From Tsuneonella troitsensis (GTDB taxonomy: Bacteria; Pseudomonadota; Alphaproteobacteria; Sphingomonadales; Sphingomonadaceae), in assembly GCF_001441535.1 (NCBI RefSeq), contig NZ_LMAU01000003.1, forward strand, positions 310,001-374,000: 64,000 nt of DNA. The letters run 5' to 3'. The notes under the pieces are model-generated. The model worked only from the letters and a program-made list of their open reading frames with translations. It was not told the DNA's origin and made no database searches. Position numbers and translations under genes: made by a program. Below, piece after piece: positions 37,065 to 45,050 of this stretch; the stretch's first letter is position 1; each line of letters begins with the position of its first letter.

Positions 37065-38237
37065 ATGCCTACTGCCTATATCGTCGATGCCGTCCGCACA
37101 GCAGGGGGGCGCCGTGGCGGACGCCTGGCCGGGGTTCATCCGGTCGATCTTGCGGCGCTGACACTCGACGCGCTCGTCGCGCGCACGGGGATCGATCCGG
37201 CGCGGGTCGACGACGTGGTGATGGGCTGTGTGACCCAGGCGGGCGAGCAGTCGATGCAGGTCGGGCGCATGGCCGTGCTCGCGTCCAAGCTGCTGCCCCA
37301 GTCCTGTCCGGCGGTGACGATCGATCGCCAGTGCGGATCGAGCCAGCAGGCGATCCAGTTCGCCGCGCAGGCCGTGATGAGCGGTACCCAGGATGCGGTC
37401 ATCGCTGCCGGTGTCGAGAGCATGACCCGCGTGCCGATGGGGACCAACCTGACGTTCCACATGAAAGAGGGGATGGGCCACTACAAGTCACCGGGACTGG
37501 AGGAGAAGTTCCCCGGGGTCATGTGGTCGCAGTTTTCCGGGGCCGAGATGATCGCCGACAAGTGGGGCATGACCAAGGACGAGATCGACCGGTTCGCGTT
37601 TGAAAGTCATCGCAAAGCGATCGCGGCGACCCAGGCCGGCGCTTTTGCGCGCGAAATCGTGCCGGTCACCGTCGAAACCCCCGACGGGCCTGTCGAGCAC
37701 GCTGTGGACGAAGGCATTCGTTTCGACGCGACGCTGGAAGGGATTGCCGGGGTCAGGCTGCTCAAGGAGGGCGGCAAGATCACCGCGGCCAGTTCCAGTC
37801 AGATCTGCGACGGCGCCAGCGCGGCGCTGATCGTATCGGAGACGGCGCTGAAGGAACTCGGCCTCATCCCGCGTGCCCGCATCCACACGCTGACGGTCAC
37901 CGCGGGCGACCCAGTGATCATGCTCGAGGAACCGCTGTTCGCTACCGACAAGGCGCTCGCCCGGGCTGGCCTCTCGATCGGGGACATCGACCTCTATGAG
38001 GTCAACGAGGCGTTCGCGCCGGTGCCGATGGCGTGGCTGAAGCACACCGGCGCCGATCCCGAACGGCTCAACGTCAACGGCGGCGCGATCGCACTCGGCC
38101 ATCCGCTCGGAGCAAGCGGCACGAAGCTGATGGCGACCTTGCTCAACGCACTTCACGCGCGCGGAGGGAAATACGGCTTGCAGACGATGTGCGAGGGCGG
38201 GGGCGTCGCCAACGTCACCATCATTGAAGCCGTCTGA
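37065..38237 (+). CDS. Acetyl-CoA acetyltransferase / 3-ketoacyl-CoA thiolase, 390 aa
   Basis: A complete thiolase: the acyl-accepting Cys90 is in IDRQCGSSQQAIQFAAQAV, the His in NGGAIALGHPLGASGTK, and the second catalytic Cys in MCEGGGVANVTIIE. It either cleaves 3-ketoacyl-CoA in beta-oxidation or condenses acetyl-CoA; the position near an SDR, an enoyl-CoA hydratase and a MarR gene favours degradation. About 225 bp (with the divergent hydroxylase) lie upstream. A bidirectional terminator separates it from TBDR 3. Confidence 0.94.
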   Translation: MPTAYIVDAVRTAGGRRGGRLAGVHPVDLAALTLDALVARTGIDPARVDDVVMGCVTQAGEQSMQVGRMAVLASKLLPQSCPAVTIDRQCGSSQQAIQFAAQAVMSGTQDAVIAAGVESMTRVPMGTNLTFHMKEGMGHYKSPGLEEKFPGVMWSQFSGAEMIADKWGMTKDEIDRFAFESHRKAIAATQAGAFAREIVPVTVETPDGPVEHAVDEGIRFDATLEGIAGVRLLKEGGKITAASSSQICDGASAALIVSETALKELGLIPRARIHTLTVTAGDPVIMLEEPLFATDKALARAGLSIGDIDLYEVNEAFAPVPMAWLKHTGADPERLNVNGGAIALGHPLGASGTKLMATLLNALHARGGKYGLQTMCEGGGVANVTIIEAV

Positions 38238-38259
38238 GATATTCGATTAGTCAAAGAAA

Positions 38260-38281
38260 GGGGCGCCCGAACGGGCGCCCC
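38260..38281. terminator. Bidirectional terminator between thiolase and TBDR 3
   Basis: A 9-bp stem (ggggcgccc / gggcgcccc) with loop gaac is followed by ttccttttt on the plus strand and tttctttg on the minus strand. Confidence 0.88.
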
Positions 38282-38305
38282 TTCCTTTTTGTCCTAAGAC
38301 CGGAT

Positions 38306-41300
38306 TCAGAAGCCCGGAATGCGGTCGAAGTTGATCCGCGCACCGGCGTAAATGTAACGTCCACGGAAGCTTGACGGATAGCCGAGCTGGCCAAGGTCCG
38401 GCAGGCGATCGAAGATGTTGTTCACGCCCGTGTAGAAACGGAAGCGCTCGTCATCGGTCGTCCAGCCGAGCTGGACGTCATGCTCCCACTTCTCGCGGAA
38501 GAAGATGAACTTCGGATCCACCAGGTCGGGGTTCGCCTCGATCTGCTCGGTGGTGTAGCGGCGCGTCTTGCTGAAGTAATTCACGCCATAATTCACCGAG
38601 AAGTTGTCCTTCTGCCATGTCAGGTCGAGCGTGCCGTTCCACTTTGGCGCGTTGGCCTCGGTCCGGTCGTTGTCGAGCTCCGCACCCGGCGTCGGGATGA
38701 ATTCCAGCCGGTCGAGGTAGCCGCCTGCAAGGCGCAGGTTGAAGTTCCCGAGCGTCTGGCTGGGCGCGAAGGTGTAATTGACCGTGAAGTCCGCACCAGC
38801 CGTACGGAACTGCGCCACGTTCGCGGGACCGACAAGGAAGTCGTTGACGAACCCGGTCGTGCTGTCGCGACCGATGTTGGCACAGAACTGGTTGTCGAGC
38901 GTCGGCTGATCGACGCAAAGGTCGACCAGGTCCTGTGCCGCAGCGGTGCTGATCGCGTTCTCCAGCTTGATGTCGTACCAGTCGGCAGTGATCGTCAGGC
39001 GAGGGATGAAGCGCGGACGCAGCACAACGCCGGCTGTCCAGGTGGTGGCCGTTTCCTCTTCGAGATTGGGATTGCCACCCGAACGACCCGGAAGGCTGAC
39101 GGTCGCCCGCGGATCGCTTGTCGGGCTGAACGTCGCCGGATTCACGCCGAGGGCGGTCAGCAATGCCGTGCAGTTGGCCTGGCGGAACTGCGTACCTTCA
39201 GGAATGTTCGTGGGATCGCACGGATCGTCGATGAAGGCGAAGGTCCCGTTCTGCGGGCTGAAAAGCTCGGTGATATTCGGCGCGCGGACCGCTTCCGAAT
39301 AGGTTGCGCGGAAACGGATGTCCGGGATCGGGCCCCAGGTGCCGTCGGCCTTCCAAGTCGTTGTCTTGCCGACGGTCGAATAATCCGAAAGCCGGATTGC
39401 TGCGCCGAACTGGAGGATGTCGGCGAACGGAGCGTTGCGGAAGAGCGGTACGTTGAGTTCCGCAAAGCCTTCCTTGACGTCGAATTCGCCCTGCTCGTCC
39501 TGGATCTGCGCGAGGTCGGCCAGAGCCCCGATCCGCTGCAGCGGATCGGAGACGTAGGTCGACTTTTCCTTGCGGTATTCGGCGCCGAGAGCAAACCCGA
39601 TCGGGCCACCCGGCAGTTCGAACAGCGCGCCGAAGTCACCCGAGATCGAGCCGCTGACGACGTGCTGCTGGAGCTTGACCGAGTTCTGAAGATCGGCGTT
39701 GATCCAGTCGAGAGCGGCCTGGCTGGCGACGCCTTCACCTAGGATATTCAGCGGAACGCAGCCGCTGTTCGCACCGGGCGTAAAGGTCAGCGGCGAAGTC
39801 GCTGCGCCGATCAGGAACGCATTCGGATCGTTGTCCGGAGCATTGGGGTCCAAGTTCGAACGGCAAACGATGTTGCCGTTGGCGATACCGGTCCGGTAAA
39901 GCCCCTCGTCCACGGCATCGAGGGCGGCGAAGTAGCGGTCCGCAATGCGGTAGTTGGTCGCAAGGAAATCGGTCTTCGTCTGTCCATAGACGTACGAAAC
40001 CTCGTAACGGGCGTTCGGGCTGATTTCGCCGTCGAACCCGGCCACGCCACGATAGGTGTCACGTTCGGCGTATTCGCCGCGCGTTCCCAGGTCGAAGTTG
40101 TCGCGGCTGACGAGTACACCGGCAGGCAAGCCGAAATCGTCGAGACCACCCGGGCCGAAGACGATCGAGTTGCGGATCGGGGCGGGAATGAAGGGATTGT
40201 CCGCCTGGATCGTGGTAAAGAAGTCGAACGAGGGCTGGGCGAACGAGAAGTTCTTCGTCTTGACGTACTTGCCTTCGACGAAGAAGCGAAACGCAGGCGA
40301 GAATTCGAAGCTGCCCAGAACGTTGACGTTGTGCTTCTCGGTCCGCGGCGAAAGATCACCCTGGTAACCGGCGAGCGGGGTGCTGTCCCCGCCGATCGCG
40401 AGCCCGCCCGATTGCGGCAGAACCTGGCCGCGATCGTACGGCAGGCCATTGCCCTGGAAGTCCGGAACGAAGTCGATGTTCGCATCGACTGCGCCGTTGG
40501 TGGAGCTGTCCGCGTAGCGAAGGTTGCAGGTCTCGACGCGATCGAAGACAGTGGGGCTGTCCGGAAAGTCGAGCGGATTGCGGATAAGCGAGCAGAATTC
40601 GTTCACCCGGCCCGTCGAACGCGCAAATCCGGGGACGCGCGCTTCGCGGTTGTATTCGTAATTAACCGCAAGGTTGCCGCGATCATCCGCGAAGTTGGTG
40701 CCCGCTGTCGCCGAGGCATAGATGTTGCCCGCGTCGCCGCGGCTCGAGATGCCTGACTGGAAGCGCGCATCGAATCCTTCGAAGTCGCGCTTGAGAACGA
40801 AGTTCACCACGCCGGATACACCATCGGCACCGTAGACGGCCGAAACGCCGCCGGTGAGCACGTCGATGCGCTCGACCAATGCGTTCGGAATGGTGTTGAT
40901 GTCGACAGCGGCCGAGCCCGAAATGCCTGCGATATGACGACGACCGTTAACGAGAACGAGCGTGCGGTCGGTGCCGAGATTACGCAGGTTCAGAAGGTTG
41001 ATGCCGACGCCGCCGAACAATGCCGTCGACCCGCCGGCGTCCGATGTCGTGCTCGAGGCGATAAGCGCCGGGTTCTGAACGAGCAGGTCCGTGAGGTTGG
41101 TGAGGCCTGACTGCTGGATTGTCTGGGCATCGATCGATGTGACCGGGTTGGGCGAGTCGGCTTCCGGGCGCGCAATGCGCGAGCCGGTGACGACAATGGC
41201 CGACCCTTCGGCGACTTCCTCGCCCGTGGCATCGACCGCGGTGCCGTCCTGGTCGGAAATGATTTCCTGAGCGTTGGCTTGCACCGACGACCCGATCAGG

Positions 41301-41356
41301 GCCAGCGAGACCGCGCTCGAGGAAACTAAGAATTTGACGACTTTTTGCGTGTTCAC
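38306..41356 (-). CDS. TonB-dependent receptor, 1016 aa (TBDR 3), GTG start
   Basis: A signal peptide (cleavage near ANAQE) is followed by a plug with SAIVVTGSRIARPE, NLLNLRNLGTDRTLVLVNGRR and SAVYGADGVSGVVNFVL. The barrel ends with TGVNNIFDRLPDLGQ and terminal Phe (DRIPGF). It starts at GTG 41356, supported by AAAAGGGA six bases upstream; no in-frame ATG precedes the signal peptide. It is sandwiched between the thiolase and the SDR/enoyl-CoA hydratase genes, so the ligand could be a lipid, terpenoid or aromatic compound degraded as a CoA thioester (inference). Confidence 0.93.
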   Translation of the reverse strand: MNTQKVVKFLVSSSAVSLALIGSSVQANAQEIISDQDGTAVDATGEEVAEGSAIVVTGSRIARPEADSPNPVTSIDAQTIQQSGLTNLTDLLVQNPALIASSTTSDAGGSTALFGGVGINLLNLRNLGTDRTLVLVNGRRHIAGISGSAAVDINTIPNALVERIDVLTGGVSAVYGADGVSGVVNFVLKRDFEGFDARFQSGISSRGDAGNIYASATAGTNFADDRGNLAVNYEYNREARVPGFARSTGRVNEFCSLIRNPLDFPDSPTVFDRVETCNLRYADSSTNGAVDANIDFVPDFQGNGLPYDRGQVLPQSGGLAIGGDSTPLAGYQGDLSPRTEKHNVNVLGSFEFSPAFRFFVEGKYVKTKNFSFAQPSFDFFTTIQADNPFIPAPIRNSIVFGPGGLDDFGLPAGVLVSRDNFDLGTRGEYAERDTYRGVAGFDGEISPNARYEVSYVYGQTKTDFLATNYRIADRYFAALDAVDEGLYRTGIANGNIVCRSNLDPNAPDNDPNAFLIGAATSPLTFTPGANSGCVPLNILGEGVASQAALDWINADLQNSVKLQQHVVSGSISGDFGALFELPGGPIGFALGAEYRKEKSTYVSDPLQRIGALADLAQIQDEQGEFDVKEGFAELNVPLFRNAPFADILQFGAAIRLSDYSTVGKTTTWKADGTWGPIPDIRFRATYSEAVRAPNITELFSPQNGTFAFIDDPCDPTNIPEGTQFRQANCTALLTALGVNPATFSPTSDPRATVSLPGRSGGNPNLEEETATTWTAGVVLRPRFIPRLTITADWYDIKLENAISTAAAQDLVDLCVDQPTLDNQFCANIGRDSTTGFVNDFLVGPANVAQFRTAGADFTVNYTFAPSQTLGNFNLRLAGGYLDRLEFIPTPGAELDNDRTEANAPKWNGTLDLTWQKDNFSVNYGVNYFSKTRRYTTEQIEANPDLVDPKFIFFREKWEHDVQLGWTTDDERFRFYTGVNNIFDRLPDLGQLGYPSSFRGRYIYAGARINFDRIPGF

Positions 41357-41673
41357 GGGCGGTCCCTTTTGCGATGGTCGGGCATTGGGCGCACACAGCG
41401 CGGTACCCGGACTGGATTTGAACCGTCAGCACTTCGCTGTGTACCCCAGAGCCGCAATCGCACACTCGAATTAGCGGGACTTTTTCCCACTATATGTTGC
41501 GAAAACAACACGCTGATTCGATGAAGTGCTCGATTTCATCGACGAATGGCGGAACCAATCTACCCTAGGTGCCAGTGGACCGCTTGTGATCGCGTTGTAA
41601 AAAGCAACTTTGCCTGCTTAAGCCGCGCACGCGCGTCAGGCGCCCATCCGAATCAACGAGAGGATCGAAGAAC
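41357..41673. other. Divergent regulatory region between TBDR 3 and SDR gene
   Basis: About 317 bp without a gene. Two inverted repeats stand out: TGTTG-cgaaaa-CAACA at 41495-41510 and TCGATGAA-N9-TTCATCGA at 41518-41542. A stretch at ~41409-41425 contains TTCAAAT on the minus strand and looks superficially tRNA-like but has no cloverleaf. Confidence 0.5.
41518..41542. promoter_or_regulatory. Inverted repeat, candidate operator between TBDR 3 and SDR genes
   Basis: Perfect 8-bp arms TCGATGAA and TTCATCGA separated by 9 nt, about midway between the divergent starts at 41356 and 41674. Size and symmetry fit a dimeric HTH regulator site. No U-tract follows, so it is not a terminator. Confidence 0.4.
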
Positions 41674-42456
41674 ATGAAGATCGACAGCAGCATCGCCGCA
41701 GTGGTTACCGGCGGTGCCTCCGGCCTCGGCGCGGCAACCGCGCGGGCTCTTGCCGCGAAGGGCGCCAAGGTCGCGATCTTCGACCTGCAGGAAGAAAAGG
41801 GCAAAGCGGTTGCCGAGGAGATCGGCGGCGTGTTCTGCGAGGTCAACGTGACCAGCGACGAGAGCGTCGACGCAGGCTTCGCCAAGGCGCGCGAGGCGCA
41901 CGGGCAGGAGCGGATCCTGATCAACTGCGCCGGTACCGGCAACGCGATCAAAACCGCCAGCCGTTCCAAGGAAGACGGTAGCATCAAGCACTTCCCGCTG
42001 GAAGCGTTCAACTGGATCATCCAGATCAACCTCGTCGGTACCTTCCGCTGCATCGCCAAGTCGGCGGCAGGGATGCTGACGCTCGATCCGCTGGAGGACG
42101 GCGAGCGCGGCGCGATCGTCAACACCGCTTCGGTCGCGGCCGAAGACGGTCAGATCGGCCAGGCTGCTTATTCGGCGTCGAAGGGCGGGGTGGTCGGCAT
42201 GACGCTCCCCATCGCGCGCGACCTCATGAGCGAGGGAATCCGGGTGAACACGATCCTGCCGGGTATCTTCAACACTCCGCTGATGAACGCCGCCCCGCCG
42301 GCGGTGAAGGACGCCCTGGCCGCCAGCGTGCCGTTTCCCAAGCGCCTCGGCTATGCCGAGGAATACGCGATGCTCGCCATGTGCATGGTCGAGAACGGGT
42401 ATTTCAACGGCGAGGACGTTCGTCTCGACGGTGCGATCCGGATGGCGCCACGTTGA
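41674..42456 (+). CDS. SDR-family 3-hydroxyacyl-CoA dehydrogenase-like (HSD10-type), 260 aa
   Basis: Classical short-chain dehydrogenase: TGGASGLG at 12-19 for NAD, NCAG at 84-87, catalytic S153, Y166 and K170 (QAAYSASKGG). The pattern of the C-terminal half (RDLMSEGIRVNTILPGIFNTPLM, FPKRLGYAEEYAMLA) resembles type-2 3-hydroxyacyl-CoA dehydrogenases (HSD17B10-like). GAGAGGATC precedes ATG 41674. It likely oxidises 3-hydroxyacyl-CoA to 3-ketoacyl-CoA, supplying the thiolase at 37065. A nested hairpin terminator follows, so the next gene needs its own promoter. Confidence 0.9.
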   Translation: MKIDSSIAAVVTGGASGLGAATARALAAKGAKVAIFDLQEEKGKAVAEEIGGVFCEVNVTSDESVDAGFAKAREAHGQERILINCAGTGNAIKTASRSKEDGSIKHFPLEAFNWIIQINLVGTFRCIAKSAAGMLTLDPLEDGERGAIVNTASVAAEDGQIGQAAYSASKGGVVGMTLPIARDLMSEGIRVNTILPGIFNTPLMNAAPPAVKDALAASVPFPKRLGYAEEYAMLAMCMVENGYFNGEDVRLDGAIRMAPR

Positions 42457-42510
42457 TGGACTTTCCTCCCGGGTGCGGGCCGCGCTAGGCTCGTGCCGAT
42501 GACGATCCAT

Positions 42511-42560
42511 GGCGCCCTCCAGTCCGCTTTTCGAAGCGGATCGGAGGGCGCCTTTTCTTT
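42511..42560 (+). terminator. Nested two-stem terminator after the SDR gene
   Basis: The outer stem ggcgccctcc / ggagggcgcc encloses an inner stem tccgctt / aagcgga capped by a ttcg loop. ttttctttt follows. It lies 54 bp after the SDR stop codon. Confidence 0.88.
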
Positions 42561-42569
42561 TCGCCCAGG

Positions 42570-42589
42570 ACACTGTGACAGTGTGACAC
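42570..42589. promoter_or_regulatory. Overlapping palindromes, candidate operator of the enoyl-CoA hydratase gene
   Basis: ACACTG-tga-CAGTGT (42570-42584) overlaps GTG-tga-CAC (42581-42589). Both lie 20-39 bp upstream of ATG 42609, where a repressor would block transcription. Confidence 0.45.
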
Positions 42590-42608
42590 GCGTGGGAACT
42601 TTGCGGAC

Positions 42609-43478
42609 ATGAGCTACACCCAGATCAGGTACGACGTTGAAGGCTCGGTTGCATTGCTGACGCTGCACCGGCCTGAGAAGATGAACGCCTTCACCCACAC
42701 GATGATGGCCGAGATCATCGACGCGATGGACAAAGCGGACGGCGACGACCGGGTGCGGGCCGTGATCTTCACCGGCAGCGGCGAGCGGGCATTCTGTGCG
42801 GGGGCCGACCTGACGCCCGAGGGCGGGGGTCAGGTCTTCTCCGATCCCAACCTGGTCGAGGACCTCTCGGACGAACGCGTGCGCGATGGCGGCGGACGGC
42901 TGACGCTCCGACTGTTCCAGTCGAAGAAGCCATTGATCTCCGCCTGCAACGGCGTGGCGGTCGGCGTCGGCGCGACAATGCAGTTGCCGATGGACATGCG
43001 CTTGGCCGCCGAAGACGCGCGGTTCGGCTTTGTCTTCGCGCGCCGCGGGATCGTACCCGAGGCGGCATCGAGCTGGTTCCTTCCCCGTCTCGTAGGAATG
43101 CCCACCGCGCTGGAATGGTGCATGACCGGTCGCCTGGTCGATGCGCAGGAGGCCCTTGCAAGGGGACTTGTCCGCTCGCTCCATCCGCAGGGCGAGTTGC
43201 TCGAGGCGGCATTCGCGCTCGCACGCGAGATTGCGGAAAACACATCGGCCGTTTCGGTCGCTATGACCCGCGCGATGTTGTGGCGCCTGTCGGCCCTCGA
43301 GCATCCCATGCTGGCGCATCGGATCGATAGCCGCGCGATCTACCGCCTCAGCCGCAGCGCCGACGCGCGAGAGGGGATTTCTAGCTTCCTGGAGAAGCGC
43401 CCGCCCCTCTACCCCGACACCGTGACCGGCCAGATGCCGGATTTCTATCCGTGGTGGGATGAGCCCGCTTATCGGTGA
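42609..43478 (+). CDS. Enoyl-CoA hydratase/isomerase family protein, 289 aa
   Basis: Crotonase fold: LTLHRPEKMNAF near the N-terminus, the first oxyanion-hole segment GERAFCAGADLTPEG, and the second GVAVGVGATMQLPMDMRLA followed by FARRGIVPEAASSWFLPRL with the Glu expected for catalysis. Length is slightly over the ~260 norm, and the C-terminus (SFLEKRPPLYPDTV, ending PWWDEP) matches the crotonase subfamily often annotated as enoyl-CoA hydratase with loose substrate specificity. A palindromic site precedes it. The MarR gene follows 76 bp downstream on the same strand. Confidence 0.9.
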   Translation: MSYTQIRYDVEGSVALLTLHRPEKMNAFTHTMMAEIIDAMDKADGDDRVRAVIFTGSGERAFCAGADLTPEGGGQVFSDPNLVEDLSDERVRDGGGRLTLRLFQSKKPLISACNGVAVGVGATMQLPMDMRLAAEDARFGFVFARRGIVPEAASSWFLPRLVGMPTALEWCMTGRLVDAQEALARGLVRSLHPQGELLEAAFALAREIAENTSAVSVAMTRAMLWRLSALEHPMLAHRIDSRAIYRLSRSADAREGISSFLEKRPPLYPDTVTGQMPDFYPWWDEPAYR

Positions 43479-43531
43479 GAGCCGGAATTGCCATTCAGTC
43501 CGGTCGCCGTTGCGCCTTGCCAAGCCAAGAG

Positions 43532-43545
43532 GTTTCTCTAGAAAC
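43532..43545. promoter_or_regulatory. Inverted repeat just upstream of the MarR gene, candidate autoregulatory operator
   Basis: GTTTCT-ct-AGAAAC, perfect 6-bp arms with a 2-bp centre, ending 9 bp before ATG 43555. MarR proteins typically bind short palindromes of this size in their own promoter or leader; binding here would cover the translation start region. Confidence 0.5.
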
Positions 43546-43554
43546 TTGTCGGCG

Positions 43555-44019
43555 ATGACCGATCCCGCGACCAGCACCCGCCTCGCCGATTTCCTGCCCT
43601 ACCTGCTGTCGGTAACCTCGAATGCGGTGTCGAGCAGGGTGGCCGAAGTCTATCGCGCGCGGTTCGGCCTGCGGATCGCCGAGTGGCGAGTGATGGCGGT
43701 GCTGGGCGATGCCGGTGCGCTGACACAGCGGGATCTTACCGCTGCGACCCTGATGGACAAGGTTGCGGTCAACCGCGCGTGCAAGGAACTGGAGGACCGC
43801 GGCCTCGCCGCGCGCACCGCCAACGAACGCGACGGACGCTCGCATCACCTGGAACTTACAGCCGACGGCCGCGCGATGTACGGCCGGATCATGCCGCTGG
43901 CGGTCGAAATGGAGCGCCAACTCTTCGATGCGTTCTCGCCGGAAGAGCGGCAGACCTTTCGCCGGCTGCTGGAGCGTTTGCGCGCAGCAGCCGGCGATCT
44001 CGATCCCGATCAAACCTAG
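43555..44019 (+). CDS. MarR-family transcriptional regulator, 154 aa
   Basis: A winged helix-turn-helix with LRIAEWRVMAVLGDAGALT, DLTAATLMDKVAVNRACKEL (recognition helix) and the wing ERDGRSHHLELTADGRAMY. N- and C-terminal helices form the dimer. ATG 43555 is preferred over the longer frame from 43459, which overlaps the hydratase gene. MarR proteins are repressors released by small ligands, often aromatic or CoA compounds, which fits the acyl-CoA genes upstream. A perfect inverted repeat 9 bp before the ATG suggests autoregulation. The 3' end overlaps the tadC stop region by 4 bp (convergent). Confidence 0.92.
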   Translation: MTDPATSTRLADFLPYLLSVTSNAVSSRVAEVYRARFGLRIAEWRVMAVLGDAGALTQRDLTAATLMDKVAVNRACKELEDRGLAARTANERDGRSHHLELTADGRAMYGRIMPLAVEMERQLFDAFSPEERQTFRRLLERLRAAAGDLDPDQT

Positions 44020-45032
44020 TTCTTGTTGCCCGGCGTCCCGCCGGCGAAGGCGTCGGCGATCGAGCAGGCTGCCGGGCCCAGAATGACGATGAAGAGCACC
44101 GGGAGGATGAACAGGATCAACGGCACGGTCATGATCGCGGGAAGCCGTGCGGCCTTTTCCTCGGCGCGCATCATGCGCTCGTTGCGGAACTCAGCCGACA
44201 GCACGCGAAGTGCGCTCGCCAGCGGGGTGCCGTAGCGTTCAGTCTGGACCATCGTGGTGACGACGCCCTTCACGCTGTCGAGATTGACGCGGTACGCGAG
44301 GTTGTCGAACGCCATCTTGCGCTCGGTTAGGAACGACAGCTCGATCGCGGTCAATGCGAACTCGTCGCCCAGTTCGGGGTAGGCACGCCCAAGCTCCTTG
44401 GCGACGCGGTTGAACGCCGCGTCGACTGTCAAGCCAGCTTCGGCACAGATGACGAGCAGATCGAGCGCGTCGGGAAGGCCCTTGCGAACGAGATCGGTGC
44501 GCTTGGTCGCCTTGTTCTTGAGGAAGATTTCGGGCGCCTTGTATCCGAGCCCGACCGCTGCAGTCAGGCCGAACATCTTCTTCATGCTGCCCCATTCAGG
44601 CATGACATTGAGCACGTACAGCATGACGAACACGATCACGCCGAACACGATCGGCAAGATCATGCGCGCGCCGATCACGTAGACGGCCAGCTCCTTGTTG
44701 CGGTAGCCGGCCCAGGCCAGCTTCTGCTGAACAGCCTCGATCTGGCTCTGCTGGAGCACTTTCATGCTCGCTAGGGTTTCCTTGACCCGGTCGGTCTGGT
44801 CGGAGCGCCTGACCAGGCTCGTGCGCTTACGGGCGTTGGCCTTGACGATGCCGGCCTTGAGTTCGTCACGCCGCGCACTGAGCGCCTTGACGCGCTTAGC
44901 CATAGGATCCTTGACGGTGACCGCGGCGTAGACTGCGAGCATGACTGCGAACGCGGCGACGGCGGCAAGCATTGTGCCGACGACGATGACGTCGAAGCCG
45001 AGGAGCGTGGGTCCGGGGGCGTTGCTGATCAT
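44016..45032 (-). CDS. tadC: Tad/Cpa pilus inner-membrane platform protein TadC
   Basis: Type II secretion F-domain protein, 338 aa, with membrane helices near ~15-36, ~105-150 and ~300-325 and a cytoplasmic F domain (GLPDALDLLVICAEAGLTVDAA, FALTAIELSFLTERKMAFDN, YGTPLASALRVLSAEFR). With TadB it forms the platform for the pilus assembly ATPase. It follows tadB by 18 bp on the same strand and is last in the pilus operon. Expected partner cpaF/tadA is not in the cluster. Confidence 0.93.
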   Translation of the reverse strand: MISNAPGPTLLGFDVIVVGTMLAAVAAFAVMLAVYAAVTVKDPMAKRVKALSARRDELKAGIVKANARKRTSLVRRSDQTDRVKETLASMKVLQQSQIEAVQQKLAWAGYRNKELAVYVIGARMILPIVFGVIVFVMLYVLNVMPEWGSMKKMFGLTAAVGLGYKAPEIFLKNKATKRTDLVRKGLPDALDLLVICAEAGLTVDAAFNRVAKELGRAYPELGDEFALTAIELSFLTERKMAFDNLAYRVNLDSVKGVVTTMVQTERYGTPLASALRVLSAEFRNERMMRAEEKAARLPAIMTVPLILFILPVLFIVILGPAACSIADAFAGGTPGNKN

Positions 45033-45050
45033 GGCTGTCGTGCTGTCCCG

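Noticed and set aside
41405-41460. A tRNA-like T-loop (TTCAAAT on the minus strand) upstream of TBDR 3.
   Set aside because: The T-stem has mismatches, and no acceptor, D or anticodon arm can be folded around it.
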